A DNA stretch of 64,000 nucleotides from JAZGGS01 sp963714405 (GCA_963714405.1 CAVQOH010000006.1:434001-498000), one strand, 5' to 3'. Positions 45,354-55,248 are shown, counted from the stretch's first letter. A program made the numbers and translations. Notes: generated by a model from the letters alone, not told the origin.

Positions 45354-46737
45354 TTATTCTTTAATAAGTTTATTCTTTTCCCTTCCCCCCTTTTTCATAG
45401 GATCATCCGGGTAACCCAGCTTTTTCCAATCAAGGAAGTTATCACCTTTTTTTCCGTGACAGTTTGTACATTTAAGAGCATTTTTTGAACTCATTACCAT
45501 ATGATTTATTGGCCAGTACATTTCAGTTTCAATAAAACCTACTTTTCCTGAAAATTGAAGATTAACTTTTTTCATTCCAAGTTCTGAAGATTTATTCCAA
45601 TCGAAAGTTTTCCAGTAACCATCTTCACCATAAAGTTTTGGAATGATAAGATAATTATTTTCAGAATCGTAGGGTTGTTTTCCACGCATAACTTTAAATG
45701 GTGAAATTTTAGAGTCTATATCAGAAATACTTCCATTTAAAAAATTCAGCTTTACAATTTCTTCGGGATTTATTCCACTTCCAATCTCATAATATTCTGC
45801 AGTTCCATTATGCCAATAATATTCCGGTCTGACATTCACTCCCCATCTAAACTCACCTTTTAATTTGTTATAAGTTTCGTTGCCAATTGAATCCACTTCG
45901 TTCTCTCTTTGTTCACCAGCTTTAGACCAATCCCACCAGGTTTTTGTGGGTTCTTCTCTTGCAAATGTTGGTATATGGCATGTTTCGCAAGCAACTGATA
46001 TAAAGTGTTTATTCAAAAGTTCTTTTGCATGCGGATCTTCACCATGACAACCTGAGCAAGAAATTAGTTCTTCGCCTTCAGCCATTGATCCATGGCTACC
46101 TCCGGCAATATCATGTTCTGAAGTTTCATGGCAATCTATACAATTAAAATCCATTCTGCCCATATGAATATCTATTTCTTCAGATGGATTGATTAAGGAT
46201 TCATCCATATCACCATGTTTAACACCTGTTCCGCCGCCACCGTTAAAATGGCAGCTGCCGCAATTTGTCCTTGTTGGTAAACCCACATTTTGCGCCACAA
46301 AAAGCAGATCAACATCTTCTTCAGGTAGACCCGCTCCAGTTGGATTTTTTTTGTAAGTTCCCGTTTGATCGTGGCAAACAAGGCAATCAACATTTTCCTG
46401 AGCTTTAAAATCAAAGTTTTCATCGTTCCAGCCATAACTGATATGGCAGCTTGTGCAACGCGGCCAGTTTGAAGGAACAGCAATGCAAAAGTTATTAACA
46501 AAATTTTGTTTGCCTCTTGATAGTTGATGAGGAAAGACTATCTGCTAAATTATTTCCCTGCCAATTCCAATGACGCGTTTTCATAATTTCCTCAGCAGCA
46601 GTATCGTGGCACATTAAGCATTCTTCGGTTACTTCTTGCGGCGTTTCGAAGGGACCGGAAACATTTTCTTCATGATCCTGCGCAAGATTGTAATTGACCA
46701 GAATTAATGTAAAAACTACAATAAGTAAAAATTTCAT
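45354..46737 (-). CDS. Octaheme c-type cytochrome, tetrathionate-reductase family, one frameshift
   Basis: Two frames joined near 46515 give about 461 residues with a signal peptide (MKFLLIVVFTLILVNYNLAQ) and eight CxxCH heme sites: CLMCH (residue 40) in the first frame, then CTSCH, CLVCH, CGSCH, CIDCH, CSGCH, CETCH and CTNCH in the second. FVNNFCIAVPSNWPRCTSCH and WWDWSKAGEQRE are signatures of the OTR family (periplasmic multiheme proteins that reduce tetrathionate, nitrite or hydroxylamine in vitro). Because everything else is intact, a single-base sequencing error is as likely as inactivation. It points to periplasmic electron transport with sulfur or nitrogen oxyanions. Confidence 0.88.
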
Positions 46738-46891
46738 CTTTTATTACCTGTTAAATAAATAAGATACTTCTTAAATTTAACTACTTTTTACATTAAATTA
46801 ACAGTAATCTATTATCTCCACTTTAAGAAAATATTGGCTTTTAATTTGTTTAGTGAAATGAAATGATTTTCTAAAAATTTAAAGTTTGGTG

Positions 46892-48026
46892 ATGCTCAAT
46901 TTAAGATTTGAAAATACTTCTGCAATAAACATTGAATCGTTAGTATTTAAACATAGTATATTACTGATATTGTTCATTTTATTTTCATTCACTTCCATTT
47001 TTGCTCAAAGTTTCTCTTCATTATCGAGTTCAAAACACAAATACGTTTCACCATTTTACAGATTTAATAATAAAATAAATTTATATCTGCATAATGATCG
47101 CCACTTAAATTCATCATTCTTCAATCATATAGATAATATCAAATTAGAAAAAGCTTGCCCACCTGTATTCAAAAATGAAGAAAGACAATTGATAGACGGT
47201 ACCTATTGGCGAACTAATACTGAAGTGAATAATACAAGATTGCTAACAGTATTTGGAGGAATTTTAGCTGTTGATTTGATTGCATACATATATCAGCGGG
47301 ATGTCTGGTATGTGGAACCGACCACAAATTTCCACACTGTTGAATTTGCTAAAGATATGAGATCATGGCAGTTTATGGATAAGATTGGACATTTTGCAGA
47401 TGCATATTTTGTCAGTGACCTTTCTTCTAAACTTTTCCGTTGGTCGGGTTTATCTGGCAATTCTTCTGTTTGGTATGGTGCTTTAACTGGATTTTTATGG
47501 ACACTTCAAATTGAATTATCTGATGGATTCATGCAAGGCTGGGGATGGAGTTGGGGCGATATGATTTTTAATACTCTGGGTTCTGGTTTTTTTGTACTCC
47601 AACAATATTTTTATGATGAACTTGGAGGATTACATCCTAAAATCAGCTGGCATAAATCAGATGCCTGGAAAGAAGGACGGTACTACAGAAAAATTACCGC
47701 ACCAATTGAAGATTATGAAGGAATCACTTTCTGGTTATCTATAAATCCACACCACTATTTTCCTGATTCATGGAAACAAAGCTATCCTGATTGGCTTGCG
47801 CCTTTAGGATTAGCAGTTGGTTATAGTTCAAAAGAAGTAGCAAGTAATATAAGAGGCGGATACAACGAAGTTTTCATTGGATTAGATATCGATTTAAGAA
47901 AAATTCCTTTATGGCGAAGATTCTGATGTAATGAAATTTATTAAAAGTGAAGTTAATTTTTTACGTTTACCTTTACCAGCAATACGTATCTCTCCAACAG
48001 GAATATGGTATGGCTTTTATTTTTAA
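46892..48026 (+). CDS. DUF2279 / YfiM-like protein with a C-terminal frameshift
   Basis: The main frame ends at 47926 (346 residues), but the next frame continues with YGEDSDVMKFIKSEVNFLRL then PLPAIRISPTGIWYGFYF to a stop at 48026, the expected family C-terminus. The break is near 47905. ATG 46892 is preferred over the TTG/GTG just upstream. A signal anchor (ILLILFILFSFTSIFAQ) is followed by the DUF2279 core DKIGHFADAYFVSDLSSKLF, WYGALTGFLWTLQIELSDGF and SWGDMIFNTLGSG. It is an outer-envelope protein of unknown function. Confidence 0.8.
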
Positions 48027-48098
48027 ATCAACATTCAACATATAGTAAATTTTCAATTTTAATCGTTTCAATCAACTTACTTTTAGGAGGAAATCATT

Positions 48099-48671
48099 TT
48101 GAGAAATATTAAAACATTGAAAAGTTGTTTCGCATTAATTTTAATTGCATTATTCTTTACTGGCTGCCTTTCTACAGAGTATAAAGAATACAGGTTTAAT
48201 CTTAATGAAGATGGCACAGGAAGCGGATCCGTAACATTTTATAATCTTATTTCAATTGATGATGAAGAAAAAGATGTTTCATTTAAAGATTTTGGTGAGC
48301 TTGTTTCTGACTACTTAGAAGGTACGAGGTTTGAAGAAGACAATCCCGGTTATACAGTAACTAGTAAAGAAATTTATGAAGAGAACGGTGGATTAAATGC
48401 CAAAGTTGAATTTACATTTAATGATGTAAGCTCAATTGGGTTTTATAAATCAAAAAATTGTGATTGCTCACCATTATTTTACTACATGGGTGATTTTGGA
48501 GAAACTTATTCTGAGAGCAATGGAAATTATTTAGGATTAAACGATGAGTTTCCAATGATTGAATGGGATGCCGGAAGTAAAGAGTTTTATCTGAAAACAA
48601 TTGTGCAGGAAGAACTTGAAGGTTCCCGCAGTTTACTTTCTCTTTATCATTCCTGGAAAGAATCAAAATAA
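48099..48671 (+). CDS. Putative lipoprotein
   Basis: 190 residues from a TTG start with AGGAGG 7 bases upstream. The lipobox FFTGC follows the hydrophobic segment FALILIALFFTG. The mature part (EYRFNLNEDGTGSGSVTFYN and FGELVSDYLEG) resembles small Bacteroidota lipoproteins of unknown function. It is monocistronic, ending at a strong terminator. Confidence 0.75.
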   Translation: MRNIKTLKSCFALILIALFFTGCLSTEYKEYRFNLNEDGTGSGSVTFYNLISIDDEEKDVSFKDFGELVSDYLEGTRFEEDNPGYTVTSKEIYEENGGLNAKVEFTFNDVSSIGFYKSKNCDCSPLFYYMGDFGETYSESNGNYLGLNDEFPMIEWDAGSKEFYLKTIVQEELEGSRSLLSLYHSWKESK

Positions 48672-48692
48672 AAACCATTCATTAAGTAAATT

Positions 48693-48727
48693 AAGCTGCA
48701 CTTTACTTATAAGGTGCAGTTTTTTTT
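48693..48727 (+). terminator. Intrinsic terminator of the lipoprotein gene
   Basis: CTGCACTT pairs with AAGGTGCAG over a 7-base loop and is followed by eight T. This is the clearest plus-strand terminator in the window. Confidence 0.85.
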
Positions 48728-48829
48728 GTACTTAAAATAATCTCATAATTAATTTCTTTTATCAAATTATTTCATTCGCTAAAATGTTTCTTCTTAATTT
48801 TGGAATAGTAATAATTTAAAGGATTCTCC

Positions 48830-49781
48830 ATGAAAAAAATATTTGGTAAAGAAGTAGAGCTTTAACAAAAAAGCTATCAGAGATTATTTTTTTATCGCTC
48901 TCGGTGCTGCAATTATGGCAATCGGCATAGGTGTGTTTCTTGTTGATGCACGAGTAGTCCCCGGAGGAGTAAGTGGTTTGTCTATGGCAATGTACTACCT
49001 TACCAGCGGAGCAGTTCCTATTGGCTTAATGATATGGGTGTTTAATATTCCACTTTACATATGGGGAGTTAGAGAGATGGGGAAACAGTTTGGTTTAAGA
49101 ACATTTTTTGGATTTACGCTTAACTCTTTCTTTATAGATTTTTTCAGAGGTGAAATTCCCGGTCTTGATTTTGTAAGACTACAGCATTCCGAAGCTATTA
49201 TAAATCTGCAACAAAATGATTTTTTATTTCTTATCTTAATTGGTGCTGCAATGCTTGGATTAGGTTTAGGAATAGTTTTTAAATTTCGCGGATCAACTGC
49301 TGGAACTGATATTATTGCTGCAATTATGCAAAAGAAAATTGGAATTAAACCCGGAATGGCAATTATGATCATTGATTTTTTTGTTATTTGCACTGCAGGA
49401 ATTGTAATTGAGTTCAAGGATTTAGGAGGTGAACGTGCTGCAGTTACATTAACTCTTTATGCATTGTTTCTTTTATTTGTTTCCGGACGATTGATTGATG
49501 TGATTATTGATGGATTTGATTATGCAAGAACTGCTTATATCATTTCAGATAAAAACAAAGAAATTGCGGAAATTATTATGAATGATTTTAGCCGTGGTGC
49601 CACAGCTGTAAAAACAAGGGGGCTTTATAAAGATATTGAAAGAGAAATGATATTTACAGTGGTTACTTTACGAGAGTTAGGCAAACTCACTCATGTAATA
49701 AAGCAGATCGATCCAAATGCATTTGTAACAGTTAATAATGTACATGAAGTTTTAGGAGAAGGATTTAGAAAGAGGATTTAA
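48830..49781 (+). CDS. YitT-family membrane protein with an N-terminal frameshift
   Basis: From ATG 48830 (AAAGGA 6 bases upstream) the frame reads MKKIFGKEVEL and stops at 48865. The next frame continues without interruption as SFNKKAIRDYFFIALGAAIM and then the YitT/DUF161 membrane domain (RVVPGGVSGLSMAMYYLTSG, FKFRGSTAGTDIIAAIMQKK) and the C-terminal cytosolic DUF2179 domain (RGATAVKTRGLYKDIEREMI, PNAFVTVNNVHEVLGEGF). One extra base near 48850-48857 explains it. Five to six membrane helices are present. The function of the family is not known. Confidence 0.85.
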
Positions 49782-49886
49782 ATAGTCCAGTAGAATTTCA
49801 ATTTAAAATATTTATTGAAGCAACATCAACTATTTGGTAACTTCCAATAATTAAAACGAAATAAAATTTAAAGATCTGTTCATTTT

Positions 49887-51290
49887 ATGAAGAAGTTACT
49901 TCTTTATTATACAATTCTATTTTTACTGCCAAATGCCTGTAATGATTCGTCTAAAAATCTAAAAACAGATTTAGATATCATTCTTGAAAAAGATACACTT
50001 TATGTGCTCACCGGTTATAATGCTTACAGTTATTTTATTTACAAAGGGCAACCAATGGGATTTGAGCATGATCTTGCACAAAAACTTGCCGAATTTCTTG
50101 GGGTAACGCCTTCGTTTATTATCGTTAAAGATATTAGCGAAATGTTTACAATGTTGGATAAAGGAAATGGTGATCTTATTGCCTTTAATTTAACAGTTAC
50201 AAAAGATCGAACGGAACAGATGGCCTTTGTAAATTTTTATAACACTACTAAACAGGTGCTTGTCCAAAGAAAACCAGAAAACTGGCGTAAATTGATGTAT
50301 CATCAAATTGAAAAAGAGCTAATTCGTGATCCCGCAGAGCTAATAGATAAAACCATTATTGTGAGAAGTAACTCATCTTACATACCAAGATTAATTAATC
50401 TTAGTGAGGAAATTGGAGGAGATATAAATATTGTAGAAGCTGATCCTGAACTTACTATTGAGGATTTAGTAGAACAGGTTGCAAATGGTGAAATAGACTA
50501 CACAATTTCCGACGAAAACATTGCAATGCTGAATACGGCATTTCATCAAAATATTGATGTGCAAACAGAGATTTCTTTGTCACAAAGAATTGCATGGGCT
50601 GTAAATAAAAAATCAACGAAGTTACTTGACACAATTAATTACTGGATAGATAGCATAAAAAGCACCAGATACTTTGCAGTTACTTACAACAGGTATTTTA
50701 AAAACAGGTATGCCTACAAACGAAGAGTTGCAAGTGAATATCTTCTTCTTAAAGGTGGAAAAATTTCAGAGTATGATGATCTTATTCAAGTAAGTGCACA
50801 AAAACTTAACTGGGATTGGAGATTGATTGCATCGCAGATGTACCAGGAAAGCCAGTTTAACAAAAATGCAAAATCATGGGCAGGAGCTGTTGGATTGATG
50901 CAATTACTCCCCTCAACAGCTGAAATGTACGGCATAACAAACCTTTATGATCCTAGTTCAAACATTAATGCTGGAACAAAATATTTAATTTACCTCAATA
51001 AATATTGGACCGAGTTTGTTAAAGATTCAACAGAAAGAATAAAGTTTGTTTTAGCATCATATAATATCGGACTTGGGCATATAGATGATGCAAGAAAACT
51101 TGCAATAAAATATGGTGCTAATCCAAATATTTGGGAAGAAAATGTTGAGTTTTATCTTCTTCAAAAATCAAAGCCTAAATTTTATAATGATGAGGTGGTT
51201 AGAAACGGTTACTGCAGAGGTAAGGAAACCTACCGGTATGTACGCGACATTTTTGAACGATATGAACATTATAAAAAGTTCATAGAATAA
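49887..51290 (+). CDS. mltF: Membrane-bound lytic transglycosylase F-like protein
   Basis: 467 residues. Lipobox LPNAC near residue 18. A periplasmic solute-binding-protein type 3 domain (about 35-270: YVLTGYNAYSYFIYKGQPMG, FEHDLAQKLAEFLG, DLIAFNLTVTKDR) is followed by an SLT domain (about 290-430) with the catalytic Glu in QMYQESQFN, then WAGAVGLMQLLPSTAEMYGI and LASYNIGLGHIDDA. This is the MltF architecture, which cleaves peptidoglycan glycans with anhydro-muropeptide release at the outer membrane. Confidence 0.92.
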   Translation: MKKLLLYYTILFLLPNACNDSSKNLKTDLDIILEKDTLYVLTGYNAYSYFIYKGQPMGFEHDLAQKLAEFLGVTPSFIIVKDISEMFTMLDKGNGDLIAFNLTVTKDRTEQMAFVNFYNTTKQVLVQRKPENWRKLMYHQIEKELIRDPAELIDKTIIVRSNSSYIPRLINLSEEIGGDINIVEADPELTIEDLVEQVANGEIDYTISDENIAMLNTAFHQNIDVQTEISLSQRIAWAVNKKSTKLLDTINYWIDSIKSTRYFAVTYNRYFKNRYAYKRRVASEYLLLKGGKISEYDDLIQVSAQKLNWDWRLIASQMYQESQFNKNAKSWAGAVGLMQLLPSTAEMYGITNLYDPSSNINAGTKYLIYLNKYWTEFVKDSTERIKFVLASYNIGLGHIDDARKLAIKYGANPNIWEENVEFYLLQKSKPKFYNDEVVRNGYCRGKETYRYVRDIFERYEHYKKFIE

Positions 51291-51442
51291 TTCTATTATT
51301 TATACCATAAGAGAATTCATTCAGGATATTTAACCCCACACTATACCATTCTAAATTTTATAATTTTTAATGGAACTAAATCGTTCTTAAAACGTCTCTA
51401 TATCTGAATAAATGCCATAAACTAAATACTAAGGAGTTAAAA

Positions 51443-52060
51443 ATGAAGTTATTTACAAACTTTACTGCTACTTTAATATTTTTCTTTCTGCTTTCTTCCT
51501 TGCTTTCAGCACAGGAAGAATTAAAAGATAAAGTTGATTTGATAAAAGGCGATGTTGATAAAGTAACTATAATCGCTGGAGGCGAACAATACAATTTTGA
51601 GGGAAATGATGCGAAAACACTTTTTAAGAAAATGAAATCAGCTTTATCCAAATCGCATAAGTTTATCTGGCATACGGATGATGATGAAATTGAATGCCAC
51701 GATGGCAACATTATTTTTCTTGATGAAGATGGCAATAAAAAAATTATAAAGATCAAAAAGGATGGTGATGAAGATATGGATATTTTTATCAGCAAAGATT
51801 TTGATATGATTGAGCATAATGGAATAGAAAAGAAGGTTAAAGTTGAAATTGAAGATGGAGAGAAAAAAGTAACAGTTACTACAAAGGAAAACGGTGAGGA
51901 AAAAACGGAGATCTATGAAGGTGAAGAAGCTGAAGTATACCTTGAACAAATGAAATCAGAGCATGGAAGTGAAATGTTAATTGAAGTTGATGAAGATGGG
52001 AAGCATAAAAAGATGAAGAGAATTATTATTGAAACTGAAACCGAAGTTGAGAATGAGTAA
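51443..52060 (+). CDS. Exported acidic protein of unknown function
   Basis: 205 residues. Signal peptide with hydrophobic core ATLIFFFLLSSLLSAQ. The mature protein is highly acidic and lysine-rich, with beta-strand repeats: VTIIAGGEQYNFEGNDA, HDGNIIFLDEDGNKKIIKIK, KVKVEIEDGEKKVTVTTKEN and GEEAEVYLEQMKSEHGSEML. It has no cysteine in the mature chain. No family was recognised; it might be a periplasmic binding or metal-sequestering protein, but that is only inference from charge. It ends at an intrinsic terminator. Confidence 0.65.
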   Translation: MKLFTNFTATLIFFFLLSSLLSAQEELKDKVDLIKGDVDKVTIIAGGEQYNFEGNDAKTLFKKMKSALSKSHKFIWHTDDDEIECHDGNIIFLDEDGNKKIIKIKKDGDEDMDIFISKDFDMIEHNGIEKKVKVEIEDGEKKVTVTTKENGEEKTEIYEGEEAEVYLEQMKSEHGSEMLIEVDEDGKHKKMKRIIIETETEVENE

Positions 52061-52086
52061 CTTGAGGTTTAGGTAATTTCTACAAC

Positions 52087-52110
52087 GCCCTCTTCTCAGA
52101 GGGCTTTTTT
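52087..52110 (+). terminator. Intrinsic terminator
   Basis: GCCCTCT and AGAGGGC pair perfectly over the loop TCTC and are followed by six T. It lies 27 bases after the stop of the acidic exported protein. Confidence 0.85.
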
Positions 52111-52196
52111 ATTTTGGTTATAAATATATTTTGTATAAAAACCTGCCTTTTTTTTATCTTTCATAGTCATATTTAAAAATTCATACAGTATATAAT

Positions 52197-52907
52197 ATGC
52201 AGGAAACATCTTCACATAAGCATACACGTCGTTACGATCATAACGTTGAACGCCAGAAAAAATCCTGGGCAGTGTTTTTCCTTTCATTCGGGTTATTACT
52301 GTTCTTGTTTTCACTTACCGGTTTAACAACCGAATTTTCTGAAAGGATAAATGATCTTCTCCTGGAGAACCTTGGTTATGTAAATAAATGGAGTACTTTT
52401 TTTGGACCCGAATGGTTTCTTCATGTAAATAATAATTTTTCCTCCTTGGGCAGTTTACCTGTAATTTTATTTTTCCTGATTCTTGTTTCGACTTACTATT
52501 TTATAAAAAAACAGAAGAAAAGACTAAATAGATTTCTATCAATCGTACTCGGGGGAGGAATATTAATGCACATTCTTAAAATAGTTTTTGCAGAAGAACT
52601 TCCTTACGAACCCTTAGATTTTGTAACTTCAACTATTTCGGCGTTCCCCAGCGGGCACACAATGATGGCAACAATCTTTTATCTTACGCTTGCTGTATTT
52701 ATTACAAGATGGCAGCACAGAAAAAAAGTAAGAGTATTTACTTTGATATCTGCTTCATCACTTATTTTACTTATTGCATTAAGCAGAATACTAAGCGGTG
52801 CACACACTTTTACAGAAGTGCTTGCCGGCTGGTCTGCTGGTATGGTTTGGCTAAGCTGCTGCTGGATGCTTGAAAGATATGTGAAACAAAATAAAAGTGT
52901 GGTTTAA
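52197..52907 (+). CDS. PAP2-family membrane protein with degenerate first motif
   Basis: 236 residues, about five membrane helices after a basic N-terminus. PSGH is intact in AFPSGHTMMA. The first motif reads KIVFAEELPYEP, lacking the KX6RP arginine, and the third reads SRILSGAHTFTE with Glu for Asp. The His nucleophile (SGAH) and PSGH His remain, so reduced or altered phosphatase activity is possible. It is followed directly by the small membrane gene at 52908 with no gap, which suggests coupling. Confidence 0.8.
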   Translation: MQETSSHKHTRRYDHNVERQKKSWAVFFLSFGLLLFLFSLTGLTTEFSERINDLLLENLGYVNKWSTFFGPEWFLHVNNNFSSLGSLPVILFFLILVSTYYFIKKQKKRLNRFLSIVLGGGILMHILKIVFAEELPYEPLDFVTSTISAFPSGHTMMATIFYLTLAVFITRWQHRKKVRVFTLISASSLILLIALSRILSGAHTFTEVLAGWSAGMVWLSCCWMLERYVKQNKSVV

Positions 52908-53159
52908 ATGGATTCTGATTTAATATCCCTCCTGCTAATTGCATTTTTATTATTAATAATATTTGCCGGGATTATATTCATCGCACGGAAGCGAAAGTTT
53001 GGTTTCCAATCAACCGTACTGTTTGGTGCAACTCATGAATTTTATGATAAAGATAAAAAGGCAGCAATAGAAATAATGGTTGAAGAAAAAGCGGGTAAGA
53101 AGATGGAAGAACAAAGTTCAGAAGAACCAGGAAAGAAAAATAAAAATTCGAGAGACTAA
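52908..53159 (+). CDS. Small single-helix membrane protein
   Basis: 83 residues with one N-terminal membrane helix (LISLLLIAFLLLIIFAGIIF) and a charged cytosolic tail (GFQSTVLFGATHEFYDKDKK, KAGKKMEEQSSEEPGKKNKN). The start ATG immediately follows the stop of the PAP2 gene. There is no recognisable family. Its context suggests a partner of the PAP2 protein. Confidence 0.55.
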   Translation: MDSDLISLLLIAFLLLIIFAGIIFIARKRKFGFQSTVLFGATHEFYDKDKKAAIEIMVEEKAGKKMEEQSSEEPGKKNKNSRD

Positions 53160-53166
53160 CTATTAC

Positions 53167-53940
53167 TTAATAAGTAAAATGTTTTATCTTCTCCCCTTTT
53201 TTTCCAATTTCTGTCATTGCTTCAATTCCAATTTCCAGATGCATTTTTGAATATTTTTTTGTAATTGCTCTATCTGATTTTTCAGTTTTCACTCCTTCCG
53301 GAACCATTGGCCTGTCTGAAACAAGCAGAAGTGCTCCGCGGGGAATTTCATTTACCAAACCAACTATAAATAGTGTAGCTGTTTCCATATCAATTGCAAT
53401 TGTAGAAAGCGTTTTAAGGTATCTTTTAAATTTCTGATCCCATTCCCACACACGCCTGTTTGTTGTGTAAACCACACCGGTTCTGTATTCCAGTTTTCGG
53501 GCTGCAATTTTATTAGAAACAAATTTGTGCAGTTTAAATGAAGGTAGTGCAGGAACTTCCGGGCGTTTGTAATCATTACTTGTTCCCTCTCCTCTTATAG
53601 CAGCAGTAGGAAGAATATAATGCCCAAGTTCTGTTGATCTTTTTAATCCGCCACATTTACCAAGAAACAAAACTCCTTTTGGTTTTTTGGCTGCAAGCAA
53701 ATCCATAATTGTAGCAGCATTTGCAGAACCCATTCCAAAATTTATAATTGATAATCCCTTAGAGTTTGTTGCGGTTTGCATAGGTCTGCCTACGCCTTTA
53801 ATATCACAGTTAAACTTCTCTGCAAATTTTTCAACATAATCATTAAAGTTTGTAAGAAGCATATAATCGCCAAAATCTTTTAATTCTGTGCCTGTATATC
53901 GTGGCAACCAGTTTCTTGCTATATCAAGTTTTGTTTTCAT
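53167..53940 (-). CDS. amn: AMP nucleosidase
   Basis: 257 residues of the phosphorylase/nucleosidase fold, the short form found in Bacteroidota (the E. coli enzyme is about 480). Blocks are INFGMGSANAATIMDLL, FLGKCGGLKRSTELGHYILP, AIRGEGTSNDY, and IAIDMETATLFIVG with the catalytic region, then LLLVSDRPMVPEGVKT. It splits AMP to adenine and ribose 5-phosphate in the cytosol. It is convergent with the small membrane gene. Confidence 0.92.
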   Translation of the reverse strand: MKTKLDIARNWLPRYTGTELKDFGDYMLLTNFNDYVEKFAEKFNCDIKGVGRPMQTATNSKGLSIINFGMGSANAATIMDLLAAKKPKGVLFLGKCGGLKRSTELGHYILPTAAIRGEGTSNDYKRPEVPALPSFKLHKFVSNKIAARKLEYRTGVVYTTNRRVWEWDQKFKRYLKTLSTIAIDMETATLFIVGLVNEIPRGALLLVSDRPMVPEGVKTEKSDRAITKKYSKMHLEIGIEAMTEIGKKGEKIKHFTY

Positions 53941-54078
53941 AAAGTTAAAATTCTTTGTAAAAATGAATAAATAAAGATAGAGAAGTTATAATTAATTAAA
54001 AAAATGATTTAGGTAGTTGCTTTTAGCAAATTATTTTATTTAGTTATATTATTAATAACTTCTAAGGTGGGATAGAAG

Positions 54079-55200
54079 ATGAGAAGTATCATATTACTTT
54101 CGTATAGCTTTATTGTATCATTTACAATTGCTCAAACGATATTTGCACAAACTGCACAGATCGAGCAGCCATTTATCTTTTCCGATGAGTTTAATAACAC
54201 ACAAGAATTAATAATTGGATATGATCCTTATGGATCTAATGGACTTGATCCGGATTTAGGAGAAGTATTTGTTCCTCAGGTTCCTACAGGAGAATTTGGT
54301 GTAAGATTTCAGCTTCCCACAGATACTTCAATTACTACAATTAAGGATATTAGATTTGGTTGCGGACAGCCATTTTATTATGAGCATCTTATTGATTTAA
54401 GTTATATACCAGGTTCTTCTATAATTGGTGTTGATTGGGAATGGAGTTTTGAGCTATGGATAGTACATATAATCGATCCTTATACAGGACAAACATTGCT
54501 AACATTAGAATCATTTTTTGATCCATCATATTATTCAATTCCTCCGATGATGGAAAAAATTATTTTTGGTATTCAGTATAATGGACCGCTTTCCTGGCTA
54601 GAATATGAAGTAATAACACCTAATGGAGGAGAATTAATTCCAGGTGGTCATAATTATATAATAACGTGGTGGGATAATAATCTTTTCCCCTGGGTTACAT
54701 CAATAGATTTTTCTACTGATTCAGGAGCTACATGGAGTGTAATAGCAGATACAGTTTGGTCAGCAAGCAATACTTATGATTGGGATGTACCGCAGGTTTC
54801 CTCAGATGAATGCTTAATAAGATTAGGAAGTTATCCTTGCGCATACGACCAATCAGATTCTGTATTTACAATTACGTATCCCGTTTCAATTGATGACAAG
54901 CAGTCTTTACCAACGGAATTTTCTTTAGAGCAGAATTATCCAAACCCATTCAACCCTACAACAACTATTAAGTACACCATTCCACAATCCGTCACCCTGA
55001 GCGAAGTCGAAGGGTCTCTTGTAACACTAATAATTTATGATGTTTTAGGAAATGAAATTGCAATACTTGTTAATGAAGAAAAATCTGCACGAAGTTATGA
55101 AGTTGAATTTAATGGGATAGATCTACCAGGTGGAATTTATTTTTATAGACTGCAAGCTGGTGGTTTTACTGAAACTAAGAAGATGATTCTTTTAAAATAG
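54079..55200 (+). CDS. Secreted protein with T9SS sorting domain containing a repeat insertion
   Basis: 373 residues. Signal peptide ending near TIFAQ (24). The central region includes a Kre9/KNH-like strand set (ITPNGGELIPGGHNYIITWW, FSTDSGATWSVIADTVWS, SSDECLIRLG). The T9SS sorting domain is intact (NYPNPFNPTT, YDVLGNEI, GGIYFYRL, TKKMILLK) except that IKYTIPQS is separated from LVTLIIYD by an in-frame VTLSEVEGS encoded by a palindromic repeat. It is probably surface displayed. No enzyme motif is visible. Confidence 0.85.
   Translation: MRSIILLSYSFIVSFTIAQTIFAQTAQIEQPFIFSDEFNNTQELIIGYDPYGSNGLDPDLGEVFVPQVPTGEFGVRFQLPTDTSITTIKDIRFGCGQPFYYEHLIDLSYIPGSSIIGVDWEWSFELWIVHIIDPYTGQTLLTLESFFDPSYYSIPPMMEKIIFGIQYNGPLSWLEYEVITPNGGELIPGGHNYIITWWDNNLFPWVTSIDFSTDSGATWSVIADTVWSASNTYDWDVPQVSSDECLIRLGSYPCAYDQSDSVFTITYPVSIDDKQSLPTEFSLEQNYPNPFNPTTTIKYTIPQSVTLSEVEGSLVTLIIYDVLGNEIAILVNEEKSARSYEVEFNGIDLPGGIYFYRLQAGGFTETKKMILLK
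54991..55017. repeat. REP-like palindromic insertion inside a sorting domain
   Basis: About 27 bp read as CACCCTGAGCGAAGTCGAAG plus GGTCTC. GACCCTTCGACTTCGCTCAG is a common dispersed palindrome in many bacterial genomes, from memory. It inserts nine residues in frame into a position where the seven other sorting domains here have none, so the insertion is recent and tolerated. Confidence 0.6.
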
Positions 55201-55211
55201 ATAATAATTTG

Positions 55212-55233
55212 CGGGCAGTTATAAAACTGCCCG
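55212..55233. terminator. Bidirectional hairpin between convergent genes
   Basis: CGGGCAGTT and AACTGCCCG pair perfectly over ATAA, between the convergent 54079 and 55249 genes. T runs on either side are short. Confidence 0.7.
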
Positions 55234-55248
55234 AAATCAGTTAAATAA

